Origin: Morella rubra
Lineage: Eukaryota; Streptophyta; Magnoliopsida; Fagales; Myricaceae
Length of the DNA stretch: 64,000 bases
Assembly: GCA_003952965.2 (NCBI GenBank)
Contig: CM025855.1
Span: 30,842,854-30,906,853 of the forward strand
Direction: 5' to 3'
The notes below the pieces were generated by a model that saw only the letters and a program-made list of their open reading frames with translations, was not told the DNA's origin and ran no database searches. The position numbers and the translations under genes were made by a program. Positions 45,370 to 57,628 of this stretch are shown piece by piece (position 1 is the first letter of the stretch; every line of letters starts with the position of its first letter).

Positions 45370-48300
45370 ATGCTGCTAAAACTAGCTGGACTCGCAGCAT
45401 GGCTTCTGTGTGCTATTTCTCTGGTTTTCGGCATTGTGAGTGCTGAGGATCCTTACAGGTTCTTCGACTGGAATGTCACCTATGGGGATATTTACCCTCT
45501 TGGAGTTCGTCAACAGGTTCATAGAGTTTTCAGAGTGTTATTATTTTCACCACATTTGATCTGCTGCGAACGTGGGAATTCATTTCATTGTCATGTTTCC
45601 TGTTTCTTCTGGGTACGTTGCAGGGAATTCTCATCAATGGCCAATTCCCAGGGCCGGAGATATACTCCGTTACCAATGACAACCTCATCATAAATGTGCA
45701 TAACAGTTTACCCGAACCGTTCCTCTTGTCATGGTGAGAAACTATCTCTCTTTGCTCTTTAATTCCTTCTTTCGACCATTTTTCTTTCCTCTGGTCCTTT
45801 TGGCAGTTTTAAGAGTGCTTTCTCATGATCAACTTGTTGATTACCTTCATGAGCTCAAAAGACTATTTCCTCCTCCTCCTTTTCTTCTTCTTCTTCTTCT
45901 TCTTCTTCTTCTTCTTCTTTTGGTGCCTGAATTCGTACAAATCTGCAGATATCGCTAAGTTTCCATTTAAATGGTAGGAAACCTAAACAAAAGTATAATT
46001 TGATTAATGTTATAAATTACTTTCCATAGTCATCAAGATATTTTAAGAAAAAAGAAAAATGCTCCGGGATTTTATTTTATTGAAAAAGAAAAACCTTCCA
46101 AGCAAGGAATGTTGTTCCCTTTTCTTTTTTCTTTTTTTTTATCAAGAAGTGTTGTTCCCTATTTGTTGATTAAAGTAGTTGCATCACATGATAAGACTGT
46201 TCTAATACAAATCTGAATTAGTTAGAGAGAGATGATTCTTTATACTTATCCAGCCTTTTTTCGAGGAAAACGCAAATGGAGTGATCCAATTTATGTCATC
46301 TGCCGAACTAGTTTTTAAATTTAATTTTTTGAAATTTCCGGGAACTGGGAGGATTAACCAATCCACAACAAATTTACAGTTGGCACACACTCGTGAAATA
46401 CATCACTTGTCACGTTATCGATCGTGGGGCTCTGCGACCCCAAAAGAGGTCACCATTTTGTGGGCTCAAACAGCAGGGTCCAACATCCATTCGGTCGTTT
46501 ACGGGTCCACCTAATTGGACCTTTATATAACCATGTCTGCCTTTGATTTAGGCGTTTCTGATTTTTTACACCAGAAAAGCAAGTCATGTAGACAAAAATT
46601 ATAGGCTATGTTTGCTTAATTCTCAAAAAAATTTCCAAAATTTTTTACAATCACTTTTTATTAATTTTAAAATTTTTTTACAAACTTCAATAAACTTTAA
46701 CGCACTTTTTACAAATTCCAATAATTTTTAACAAACTTTTAACTAATTCTAAAAGAATCTACACTGCCTCTAGTAAAAACAATCACAAGAAATGTTTTCA
46801 AAACCTAAACAAACATAGCCATAGCTTCTGTAAATGGCATATGGTGTCAAACTTAATCGGACCAATATGGCAGGAATGGCGTTCAGCAGAGGAAAAATTC
46901 TTACCAAGATGGAGTTTATGGAACCACCTGCCCCATCCCTCCAGGCAAGAACTTTACCTACACACTACAGATGAAGGACCAAATCGGCAGCTTCTTCTAC
47001 TTCCCATCACTTGCATTCCACAAGGCAGCTGGAGGCTTTGGCGGCCTCAGAATCCTCAGTCGGCCAAAAATTCCAGTCCCCTTCCCGGAACCCGACGGGG
47101 ATTATACTCTGCTCATCGGAGATTGGTACAAGTATAATCACAAGGTAATAGACTAGTCTCAACACCTCCACAAGTTATATGGTTAGTTTCGCTGCAAGTG
47201 TATTGACAATGTTCCCGTTACTGTCTCAGGTATTGAGGACAATGTTAGATCGTGGTCATCGGCTCCCCTTCCCCAATGGTATTCTGATCAATGGTCGAGG
47301 ACCAAATGGTACATCGTTTACTGTTGAACAAGGTAATTAGTTCTGTCTACTCTTTCCGGTGGTCGGAGTTCTTCAATGAGTAGTAAACTGGTTTTTGTAC
47401 AGCGACTAACAGAAGGGATACTGCTTGTGGAACTTGTAGGAAAAACTTACAGGCTTAGGATATCAAATGTGGGTCTCGAGCATTCCCTCAATTTCAGAAT
47501 TCAAGGACACAAGATGAAGCTTGTTGAAGTTGAGGGAACCCATACGGTCCAAACCCCCTACTCGGAGCTTGACATCCATGTGGGCCAATCTTACTCGGTA
47601 CTATTCACAGCGGATCAGTCAGCTCGGAACTACTACATTGCGGTCTCAACTCGTTTCAGCAGACCCGTACTCACCACCACCGCCATCCTTCGCTACCAAA
47701 ACTCCAACCTTCCGGTTTCCGGCCCAATTCCAGGGGGACCAACGACTGAAATAGATTGGTCTCTTAACCAGGCTCGTTCAATCAGGTACTTTTTTACACT
47801 GATCAGCAGCTTGGCATGTTAGACTCATTACGACTCGGGGCAACGACGAAATAATACTGTAACTCTCCTAATTGATTTGTCAATGGAACTTTTCGTGCAT
47901 TCCAGGACTAATCTTACTGCGAGTGGACCAAGACCGAACCCGCAGGGATCATACCACTATGGTCAAATCAACATTACGAGGACTATTAAGCTAGAGAGCT
48001 CGGCTGCCATTATTGATAGGAAGCAAAGATACGCAGTTAACAGGGTATCGTTTATTCCCGCCGACACACCCCTCAAGATTGCAGACTACTTCAAGATTGA
48101 TGGTGTTTTCCGCGTTGGAAGCATCGCGGACAAACCTCCTCGCAAAAAGATGTACCTTGACACCTCAGTCATGGGTGCTGATTACAGAGCCTTTGTTGAG
48201 ATCGTGTTCCAGAACAGGGAGAACATCGTTCAGAGCTGGCACATTGATGGATACTCGTTCTGGGTCGTAGGGTAAGAACATTCACGAGAATTTTCAACCT

Positions 48301-48748
48301 TAGCATGCCCGAACTACTTCACGCTTCGGCAAATAAATAAAATCCTGGGCTTTGTTGTGAATGCAGAATGGATGGAGGTGTGTGGAAGCCAGCTAGTAGA
48401 AAACAGTACAATCTAGCAGATGCCGTTTCGCGTTGCACCACACAGGTTCGTGCTTGCATTTCTCTGGTAGTGCTCAAATTTAATCTCTGTGTTTGAATGG
48501 AGTTATAAATGGTAAATTGCTGGTGGCACTTTCAGGTATACCCCAAGTCATGGACTGCTATTTACATGGCGCTTGATAATGTGGGGATGTGGAATGTGAG
48601 AACTGAGTTTTGGGCACGCCAATACCTCGGACAGCAATTTTACCTCCGCGTGTACACACCAGTGTCCTCGGTAAGAGACGAATACCCCATTCCGAGGAAT
48701 GCCCTTCTCTGTGGCAGGGCTGCAGGTAGAGAAACAAGACCGCTTTGA
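45370..48748 (+). CDS. SKU5-similar (SKS) multicopper-oxidase-like secreted protein
   Basis: Eight exons: 45370-45516, 45624-45733, 46874-47144, 47230-47332, 47440-47785, 47906-48271, 48367-48445, 48536-48748; GT-AG, 544 residues. A signal peptide covers about residues 1-25 (LLKLAGLAAWLLCAISLVFG). Three cupredoxin domains follow: DPYRFFDWNVTYGDIYPLGV, GILINGQFPGPEIYSVTNDN, YQDGVYGTTCPIPPGKNFTY, ILINGRGPNG, YRLRISNVGLEHSLNFRIQG, GQSYSVLFTADQ, and near the end WHIDGYSFWVVG and AIYMALDNVGMWNVR. It has the usual SKS/NTP303 lineage losses of copper ligands (for example no HWHG-type pair at the first site), so oxidase activity is doubtful. The short C-terminus lacks a hydrophobic GPI-signal tail, unlike SKU5 itself, so a soluble cell-wall protein of the SKS type is likely. 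Relatives affect directional growth and pollen tubes. Confidence 0.94.
45882..45919 (+). repeat. TTC microsatellite in SKS intron 2
   Basis: About twelve TTC units directly after a TCC run; likely polymorphic. Confidence 0.9.
46604..46820 (+). mobile_element. PIF/Harbinger-like MITE in SKS intron 2
   Basis: 217 bp. The left end GGCTATGTTTGCTTAATTCT is matched by the right end read inward, GGCTATGTTTGTTTAGGTTT. ATA flanks both sides (46601-46603 and 46821-46823). The interior is AT-rich with repeated acaaattccaataa-like phrases, as in the elements at 3050 and 24752. It ends about 50 bp before the acceptor of exon 3. Confidence 0.78.
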
Positions 48749-48789
48749 AATGAGCCTGGAAAAGATGGAGAGTACAAACACTTACAAGT

Positions 48790-48812
48790 ATATATATATA
48801 TATATATATATT
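48790..48812 (+). repeat. AT microsatellite in SKS 3' trailer
   Basis: TA dinucleotides shortly after the stop codon, within the probable 3' untranslated region. Confidence 0.85.
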
Positions 48813-49686
48813 GACCTCAACTCGACGGTCGGATTCGTGGCTTTAGAAGTTTTGCCTGCTTTTCAGTTTCGTAGAGATCGATGTTTCAGGAACGAACTTA
48901 TTCCTCGGTATTTGTTGGGCATTTAGTTGGATACTTACATTCAGTTCCTTCCTTAATAAAAAAATTCTTTGAATTCCCTCTCTCTAGGCAATTGGGGGCT
49001 CATCGATCATGTTGCAGTGTGAATTTAGCTTTACCTGTGGCAAAACGCAATAAGCCCTTCTAGTGCTGCTCTCAGATTGTCATCCTTTTCTTTATGCTTT
49101 TCACTGACTTCTTAATGAAATATTTCGTATTGTTGAAAACTTTTACGGGTAAACCCTATGAGGGGAAAGGACCAACTGCCTCTGGCCTGCTTGTTTGTGT
49201 AACAAGGAATATGGGTTTTAAATATTCCCACTAAATGATTTACAGTTCAAGACTCAAAGCACAACAGAACAAAATAATGGCAAAGATCACCCACTTTCGC
49301 TTTGTTGTAATGACAGTAGAATTTTCCTTCTACCTTGGATCAAGGGAAGTAGATAAAAACCCTAAAACAAGTACTCGACAGATACCAGCAGGTTTTGGGA
49401 GGAAGGAAATAGTATATCTCCCAATTCTCATAGTAAATACAATTTCTCTGCGTATACAAGTGTCAGTAATTTATATGGGAGATCAATTACCGAGACATTT
49501 GATGGGATAGAGATGGCAGCTAGGATTGTTTTTCTCAATCTGGTTTTATTAAAAGTCAGCAGAATTACATATATAATAAGCCAGAAGCCACATTAGTATA
49601 TATACTAATGGCTCACTGCAGTTCTCCTTGAAAAGCCCCATGAAAACCTGCCCGCAGTTCTAGGTTCAAGACGCAGCTGTGATCAC
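48813..49686. other. convergent intergenic gap
   Basis: Holds the likely 3' ends of the SKS gene (+) and the CCDC124-like gene (-). No further feature seen. Confidence 0.4.
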
Positions 49687-52236
49687 TCATTCAGCAGTCT
49701 GCAGATGCAGAATACAAACCAGTTAGATGAGTTGGAAAAAGAAGTAAAAAACAACCACTGGCAATTGAACAACTCACTACAGAACAGTGTCTTCTGCGAG
49801 TCAATGACCAGTAGGAATATGTAGTTAGTGAATCATATATGATGTGAAGACATTAGATCGTGAAGTTACAACAAGTTGAACCTCATTCAGATTTCAGGTA
49901 CAACTGACCTAGTAAAAGCAAAGGAAGAAGTGATTCTACCTAACCCGTGATACCAGTGCACGGAAGACATAAGACCACAAACACTCAGGTTGAACAAAGG
50001 ATTTGGTTATTAGCACAGATGAATTCTTAAACTCACCTGGTTAAGAGGATTGTCAGGAGATTTCTTCCATAGCTTCCATATCATGTCCTTGTATTGAGTG
50101 TGAGTAAGTCCTGGTTTCTCTTCCTTCAGCTTGGGGAGCTCGGCTTCCTCAAAAGCCTACAAGTAACAGAAATCAACACCGAATCAAACAAAGGAAGAAG
50201 GCAATTTTCTGCAACCACATAATTCGACCAGAAGGAGCAAATGTATATCAACCTAGAACATCCAATAGAAGAGAGTGGTTTGGCCATGACCAAATGACAC
50301 CTCAAATTATTTTTCATCCCATGCATCAAAGGAGAGCCTATAACTACAGACTCTGAAACTGTATTTCACATAAGAAACTAACAATAGCAGTTACATCATA
50401 GAAGTGGTAGCAGCATCTGAAGGAGAAATAACACCAACAGTGTTACAAATTACAACTACATATAAGGCCAATAAACAAGATACGCTCTATGCCCCCAAAA
50501 ACCTTCCTCACAATTGCTACTCGGTTATGACATTCAATTCTTACATATCAGAGAAAATGTATGGAACCTGTGAGTCTACATATGCATATAAAAAATAGAA
50601 AGAATAATTACATCTCATTTTTTTGGGGTAGGTTTGGATTCGAGCTACTAATCTTAAACTGCACTGCACATTAAAAAGGCTAGTGTGCAGGTGCAAGAGA
50701 TTGAGATAGAAGAAAATAACTTCTCGACATGCCATCTCCTCCTTTCAATTATTGCCTAAATCAAATTGGCAGACCTATTACCCTTCTCCATTGTCGTCCT
50801 CAAAAGCTATTCAAATTTCCATGTAAACTTATCAGCAACCTCCTCAAAGTAAACCATTCTTTAGCCTATTCCTATGATGAAAATTTGATTCATATCAGCC
50901 TTCCTAATCCACTAATAACATTCCAATGCAGACAGTTGTCCAACACCCATTCCTACCCTCCTTGACGGCACAATGTGATCTCATTCAGCAGTCTGCAGAT
51001 GTACAAACCAGTTAGATGAGTTGGAAAAAGAAGTAAAAAACAACCATGGCAATTGAACAACTACTACAGAACAGTGTCTTCTGCGAGTCAATGACTAGGA
51101 ATATGTAGTTAGTGAATCATATATGATGTGAAGACATTAGATCGTGAAGTCTTGAACCTCATTCAGATTTCAGGTACAACTGTACTGGATAGTGCACCAA
51201 TCAGGTTGAACCAGATGAATTCGGTTAAGAGGATTGTCAGGAGATATCTTCCATATCATATTACTGGTAGCTTGGGGAGCTCTTCCTCAAAAGCCTACAA
51301 GTAATCAACTCCAAAGGAAGAAGGCATTTTCTGCAACCACATAATTGGACAGAAGGAGCAAATGTATAAATAGAACATCCAATAGAAGAGGGTGGTTTGG
51401 CCATGACCAAATGACGCATTATAACCTAACCATCCATTCTACCATGGCAATAATAAAAGCTACACCATAAATTCTGTGACATAACAATAAAAGCAACAAT
51501 AACAACAATCGTCCACTTAAAAGTAATCTAAATTTCATTCCATGGAAGTACGAGCATATATAGGTCCGCACAAACATTATATACACACATTTATATATAA
51601 AACAATGATAAAAAATGAAATTCTCTTCCCATAATATAAAAGAACCAAGCAATTTTAATCCAATTCAGTACGATTGACAGACAGTAAACATTAACCACCC
51701 TAACTTTAAACATTCGAAATCCAGCCAAAAAGTCATAATTCCAAAACGCACCTTGAAGGAGGCCTTGAGCCGCCTTAAACATTCGAAACGGTAATCCGCA
51801 AAACAGAATCACCAGTACCATTCTCTCGTACTCCTCCTCCGCTAGTCCGGCTTTGCCGCTTCTGCCCCTCCTCGGCCTTCTTCTGGAGCTCCGCTTGCTC
51901 CTCCTCCCGGCGACGCCTCAGTTCTGCCTCGGTAACCTTGGGGACCGGGATCGAGACCCGGTTCGCCTTCTTGTCGGGCTTCCTGGCGGCCTTCTCGAGC
52001 TCCTTCTCCTCCATCTCAGCCAGGCGGCGGGCCTCCGCTTTGCGTGCAGCGGCCTCTGCCCGCTTCTCGGCCTCCTCCTCGCGCTTCTTGGCAGAGCGCG
52101 ACTTGGCTCCCTCGGCTTCGCGCCAGTACTTCTCCTCCTTCTCACGAGACTCGCGCTCCTTGCGCTCGGTCTCGGTGGCACTCTTCCGAGCCCTAGCCTC
52201 CTCTGCTTTGCTGTTCACACCCATTTTCTTCGGCAT
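49687..52236 (-). pseudogene. CCDC124: CCDC124-like gene, copy 1: exons 2-3 intact, exon 1 frameshifted
   Basis: Exon 3 at 49687-49698 (codes TAE, stop) and exon 2 at 50037-50156 (40 codons: AFEEAELPKLKEEKPGL, TQYKDMIWKLWKKSPDNPLNQ) are sound. Exon 1, 52236-51752, starts normally (MPKKMGVNSKAEEARARKSA) and carries the long charged coiled coil. At about 51780-51850 it loses 73 bases relative to the other copy and goes out of frame after QKRQSRT. Intron 1 contains a damaged duplicate (50978-51418) of exons 2-3 and flank. CCDC124/Lso2 proteins bind ribosomes and help keep or restart idle ribosomes in yeast and animals; the plant role is inferred. The break is probably an assembly fault. Confidence 0.75.
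50978..51418 (-). repeat. indel-rich duplicate of 49687-50330
   Basis: It repeats, in order and with many small deletions, the sequence around exons 3 and 2 (cattcagcagtctgcagat, gttagatgagttgg, agcttggggagct, aaaagcctacaagtaa). It lies inside intron 1 of copy 1. Same error style as at 12882-13421 and 34361-35075. Confidence 0.75.
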
Positions 52237-53446
52237 CGCGTGGCCCCTTTTGTGATTCCGATTGCCCTACGGCGTCTTCAAGGATAATAATCACCGCGCG
52301 ACGGCAAACGATTTGATTGTTTGTTTGGGGGAGATTGAGATTGACGATGAGAACACTGCCTGTGTATTATCTGAGGGCTCACCGACTAGTAACAAACGGC
52401 GATCCGGTTCGTGGGGGCTGATGGCATCCGGTTCAACGGTTGGCTGTGATGGTAATTTGACGTGAATGGTCTGAAAAAAAAGAAATTGAAGAGTGATGTC
52501 GGGGGATTGGGAATCCTGTATAGTCTATCCTAACCCAATGCACTATTTTCCCAATACTCGTGTCGTTTAGTCCAATTATATGGTTCCAGTAGATAATTTG
52601 AGAATATTGTTGAACTGCATTCGCGATTTTCTTCAAAAAACAAGTTCTCCTCGAATTATTTACATTTAAATTTTTTTAGTCAGCGGGAGCAATAATTCGT
52701 CGCTCAACATATACCAATATATATTTATTTTGGTAAGTCAAAATGGATTCCTTGGCATATGAGCCTTACAAGCAAAGTGTGGTTTCTCATCAAGCATATA
52801 AGTCTTATATTCTTGTGTGGTGCCAAAATATGAGCCTTATAAAAAGACCACAAAGGCCCAAAGAGAGCCCATTAAAAGACAGGTCCAACAAACCCATCTA
52901 ATGATGATCCGGATTCATTGCGCTTAAAACTTCTAAACTTGGCACGCTCACCCACCGCGGGTTGGATGTCTGATGTGGCAGTGTGGCTTTTTAATGATGT
53001 CTGATGTGGCTTTTTACATGACATAGGACGTGGTAAGAAGACACCTATCGAAATAATATTGGTCCAGATGTCTAAACGTGAGTCACGCTATCATTTTTCA
53101 TTAAATTTTTAAACAAAAAGTAGACGGATGAGTATATAGTGGATTAAATTATCACCCAAGTGTATAAATCAAAATTTTTGTACTATAAGAATATATCTTC
53201 AATTAAGTCATATTACAAAGATATGAGATGTATTTAAGTTCTTTTTTTTTAAATACACGCCAAATACGAAAAGATTACAAAAGTTATAAATCTCCAAAAA
53301 TAAAAAATGAATATAATTAGACACGAATAGAAGCAGGAAGGATTAGTGATATTGAAAAAAAGTGTGTGATTCAAAATATCAACTATATGTTATTTTGAAG
53401 ATGTTTTAGGCGATGATAATGTGTTGTTCGGAGTTACTATAGATCG
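51860..53446 (+). repeat. 1.6-kb near-identical direct repeat, copy 1
   Basis: Covers CCDC124-like exon 1 and about 1.2 kb upstream of it. It matches 54828-56414 at offset 2968 with only single-base differences that I could spot (roughly 7), for example near 51858, 51936, 52331, 52923 and 53189. Confidence 0.88.
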
Positions 53447-53450
53447 GTTC

Positions 53451-55204
53451 GCCTTCCTTCAGCTTGGGGAGCTCAGCTTCCTCAAAAGCCTACAAGTAAC
53501 AGAAATCAACACCAAATCAAACAAAGGAAGAAGGCAATTTTCTGCAACCACATAATTGGACCAGAAGGAGCAAATGTATATCAACCTAGAACATCCAATA
53601 GAAGAGGGTGGTTTGGCCATGACCAAATGACACCTCCATCCCATGCATCAAAGTATAACCAGACTCTGAAACATTTCACAGCCAACAATAGCAGTTACGA
53701 AGCAGCATCTGAAGGAGAAATAACACCAACAGTGTTACAAATTACGGCTAAACAAGATACGCTCTATGCCCCCAAAAACCTTCCTCACAATTGCTACTCG
53801 CAGAGAAAATGTATGGAACCTGGAGTCTACATATGCATATAAAAAATAGAAAGAATAATTACATCTCGGGGTAGGTTTGGATTTCGAGCTACTGATCTTA
53901 AACTGCACTGCACATTAAAAAGGCCAGGTGCAAGAGATTGAGATAGAAGAATATAACTTCTCAACATGCGCCTAAATCAAATTGGCAGAGTCGTCCTCAA
54001 AAGATTCAAATTTCCATGAAACTTATCAGCAACCTCCTCAAAGTAAACCATTCTTTAGCCTATTCCTATAAGAAAATTTATTATATCAGCTTCCTAATCC
54101 ACTAATAACATTCAATGCAGACAGTTGTCCAACTTTCTACCCTACGGCACAATCTATACAATGTGAGGTCAAATCCATAGACCGCTTCTATCACATGTTG
54201 TCTCTCACAGACACGTACTGGTAGCCCAATTTACCATCGGCATATCTATCTATTACTTCACTCTACCCAAAATTCTCCACATAAACCAACTAAAATCTCC
54301 TTCTCTCGCATTTCCTAACCATCCATTCTACCATGGCAAAATAAAAGTCACCATAAATTCTACATAACAATAAAAGCAACAATAACAACAATCGTCCACT
54401 TAAAAGTAATCTAAATTTCATTCCATGGAAGTACGAGCATATATAGGTCCGCACAAACATTATATACACACATTTATATATAAAACAATGATAAAAAATG
54501 AAATTCTCTTCCCATAATATAAAAGAACCAAGCAATTTTAATCTAATTCAGTACGATTGACAGAATAGACAGTAAACATTAACCACCCTAACTTTAAACA
54601 TTCGAAATCCAGCCAAAAAGTCATAATTCTCGACTAGAAAACGCACCTTGAAGGAGGCCTTGAGCCGCCTCTCTGGGTGGCGATCCACCGGCAAGCTTTC
54701 TGCAACGGTAATCCGCGCGATCGCATCCTCCACTGTTCTTGCCTCTATGACAGAATCATCGCGATTGGTATTCGTCACCAGTACCATTCTCTCGTACTCC
54801 TCCTCCGCCGCGGTCCGACTTTGCCGTTTCTGCCCCTCCTCGGCCTTCTTCTGGAGCTCCGCTTGCTCCTCCTCCCGGCGACGCCTCAGTTCTGCCTCGG
54901 TCACCTTGGGGACCGGGATTGAGACCCGGTTCGCCTTCTTGTCGGGCTTCCTGGCGGCCTTCTCGAGCTCCTTCTCCTCCATCTCAGCCAGGCGGCGGGC
55001 CTCCGCTTTGCGTGCAGCGGCCTCTGCCCGCTTCTCGGCCTCCTCCTCGCGCTTCTTGGCAGAGCGCGACTTGGCTCCCTCGGCTTCGCGCCAGTACTTC
55101 TCCTCCTTCTCACGAGACTCGCGCTCCTTGCGCTCGGTCTCGGTGGCACTCTTCCGAGCCCTAGCCTCCTCTGCTTTGCTGTTCACACCCATTTTCTTCG
55201 GCAT
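53451..55204 (-). CDS. CCDC124: CCDC124-like gene, copy 2: intact exon 1, partial exon 2
   Basis: Exon 1, 55204-54647, codes 186 residues without a break: MPKKMGVNSKAEEARARK, a long Glu/Lys/Arg/Ala coiled coil to about residue 130, then AAEEEYERMVLVTNTNRDD, ARTVEDAIARITV and HPERRLKASFK, ending at a good donor (gtgcgt). Exon 2 begins at 53489 (AFEEAELPKLKE) and is cut off at about 53451, where unrelated sequence starts. Exon 3 is absent. Joined logically with exons 2-3 of copy 1, the gene would have the expected ~229 residues. So the true locus probably has one gene whose halves were separated. Family role: ribosome-associated factor of the CCDC124/Lso2 group. Confidence 0.85.
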
Positions 55205-56414
55205 CGCGTGGCCCCTTTTGTGATTCCGATTGCCCTACGGCGTCTTCAAGGATAATAATCACCGCGCGACGGCAAACGATTTGATTGTTTGTTTGGGGGA
55301 CATTGAGATTGACGATGAGAACACTGCCTGTGTATTATCTGAGGGCTCACCGACTAGTAACAAACGGCGATCCGGTTCGTGGGGGCTGATGGCATCCGGT
55401 TCAACGGTTGGCTGTGATGGTAATTTGACGTGAATGGTCTGAAAAAAAAGAAATTGAAGAGTGATGTCGGGGGATTGGGAATCCTGTATAGTCTATCCTA
55501 ACCCAATGCACTATTTTCCCAATACTCGTGTCGTTTAGTCCAATTATATGGTTCCAGTAGATAATTTGAGAATATTGTTGAACTGCATTCGCGATTTTCT
55601 TCAAAAAACAAGTTCTCCTCGAATTATTTACATTTAAATTTTTTTAGTCAGCGGGAGCAATAATTCGTCGCTCAACATATACCAATATATATTTATTTTG
55701 GTAAGTCAAAATGGATTCCTTGGCATATGAGCCTTACAAGCAAAGTGTGGTTTCTCATCAAGCATATAAGTCTTATATTCTTGTGTGGTGCCAAAATATG
55801 AGCCTTATAAAAAGACCACAAAGGCCCAAAGAGAGCCCATTAAAAGACAGGTCCAACAAACCCATCTAATGATGATCCGGATTCATTGCGCTCAAAACTT
55901 CTAAACTTGGCACGCTCACCCACCGCGGGTTGGATGTCTGATGTGGCAGTGTGGCTTTTTAATGATGTCTGATGTGGCTTTTTACATGACATAGGACGTG
56001 GTAAGAAGACACCTATCGAAATAATATTGGTCCAGATGTCTAAACGTGAGTCACGCTATCATTTTTCATTAAATTTTTAAACAAAAAGTAGACGGATGAG
56101 TATATAGTGGATTAAATTATCACCCAAGTGTATAAATCAAAATTTTTGTACTATAAGAGTATATCTTCAACTAAGTCATATTACAAAGATATGAGATGTA
56201 TTTAAGTTCTTTTTTTTTAAATACACGCCAAATACGAAAAGATTACAAAAGTTATAAATCTCCAAAAATAAAAAATGAATATAATTAGACACGAATAGAA
56301 GCAGGAAGGATTAGTGATATTGAAAAAAAGTGTGTGATTCAAAATATCAACTATATGTTATTTTGAAGATGTTTTAGGCGATGATAATGTGTTGTTCGGA
56401 GTTACTATAGATCT
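54828..56414 (+). repeat. 1.6-kb near-identical direct repeat, copy 2
   Basis: Partner of 51860-53446. After 56416 the two diverge abruptly. Confidence 0.88.
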
Positions 56415-57023
56415 TGAGCATTGATTCCTTCCTTCTTATAAAACATCTTTGAATGAGATGGGGTTCTAATGGGTTTCATAGAGTGCAACAAATGTTTGAA
56501 ACTAAAGTAAAAAGTATTTTAAATAAATATGAGATCATCAAAAAAATTTCAAAAACAGCTTATTCGGGCTCACCACTCATCAACCAAGCTTGAAATATAC
56601 TCTCTCTAAGCTTCTTTTTTAGTGAATAACTTCACTAAATGAATCACCTCTTTTGGATAGGAAGATACAAGAAATAAACTCTCTCAAAAGTGGATAAGAA
56701 AATGGAAAGATCTATCTCTTTTGATTCACACAATGACAATGAGAACAAAAAATGTAATTTGTGTGAATGATATGATAAATATGAATAAGAAGGTTTAAAA
56801 TATTTCTCAAGCTATGTAAATGATATGTGGTTGTTCTCTCTATTTAGAGATATTAGAAAGGTCTATATATAGGCTACATGAAAAAACTAGTCATTAGAGG
56901 TCGATCTGACGATTTTATCGTTATAACGGTCGACTGCTTCATATACTAGTTGACCGCTTCAACTAGTCGTTGCCAACGGTCATAAAATTTGAATACTGTC
57001 AAATTTTGTCCCATCATCCGCTT

Positions 57024-57325
57024 CATGTAGCGGTCGACTGCTACAAATCATTTTCATAGACCGCTACAATTAAAAAGCCCCTTTTTGATGTTTTTGAAAT
57101 CTCATTTCAAAAACTAACTTCCCAAAAGTATAACCAAGCTTGAGAGTTTATATAGGGATAATTTAAAAATATTTAAAGCGCATTTTGGTTGTCAAACATG
57201 TGATAAGAAGAGTATGTACGGTTTGAAAAATATGCAAGTGCGTTATTCAAATTCTCGTCAAAAGTTAAACTAAGAGTTACAAGATTATACCCTATGGTCT
57301 TGAATCTTCACTTTTGAGCTCCTTG
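57024..57325 (+). repeat. 301-bp tandem repeat, unit 1
   Basis: Begins near cggtcgactgctacaaatca and ends cacttttgagctccttg. About 93-95% similar by eye to the next unit. Preceded by shorter variants of the cggtcga / gaccgct motif at 56900-57000. Noncoding; possibly from the internal region of an LTR element. Confidence 0.8.
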
Positions 57326-57628
57326 ATGTAACGGTCGATTACTACAAATCATTTTCATAAACCGCTACAATTAAAAAGCCTCTTTTTGATGTTTTTGAAA
57401 TCTCGTTTCAAAAACCAACTTTCCAAAAGTATAACCAATGCTTGGGAGTTTACATAGGGATGATTTGAAAACATTTAAAGCGCATTTTGGTTGTCAAACA
57501 TGTGATAAGAAGAGTATGCATGGTTTGGAAAATATGCAAGTGCGTTTTTCAAATCCTTGTCAAAAGTTAAATTAAGAGTTACAAGATTATACCCTATAGT
57601 CTTGAATCTTCACTTTTGAGCTCCTTGC
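57326..57628 (+). repeat. 301-bp tandem repeat, unit 2
   Basis: Second unit, offset 301 bp; differs from the first by scattered substitutions, so it is not a fresh duplicate. Confidence 0.8.

Noticed and set aside
54648-55223. 191-codon plus-strand frame
   Set aside because: It is the complement of the Glu/Lys/Arg-rich CCDC124-like exon 1; the coiled-coil composition leaves the opposite strand free of stops.
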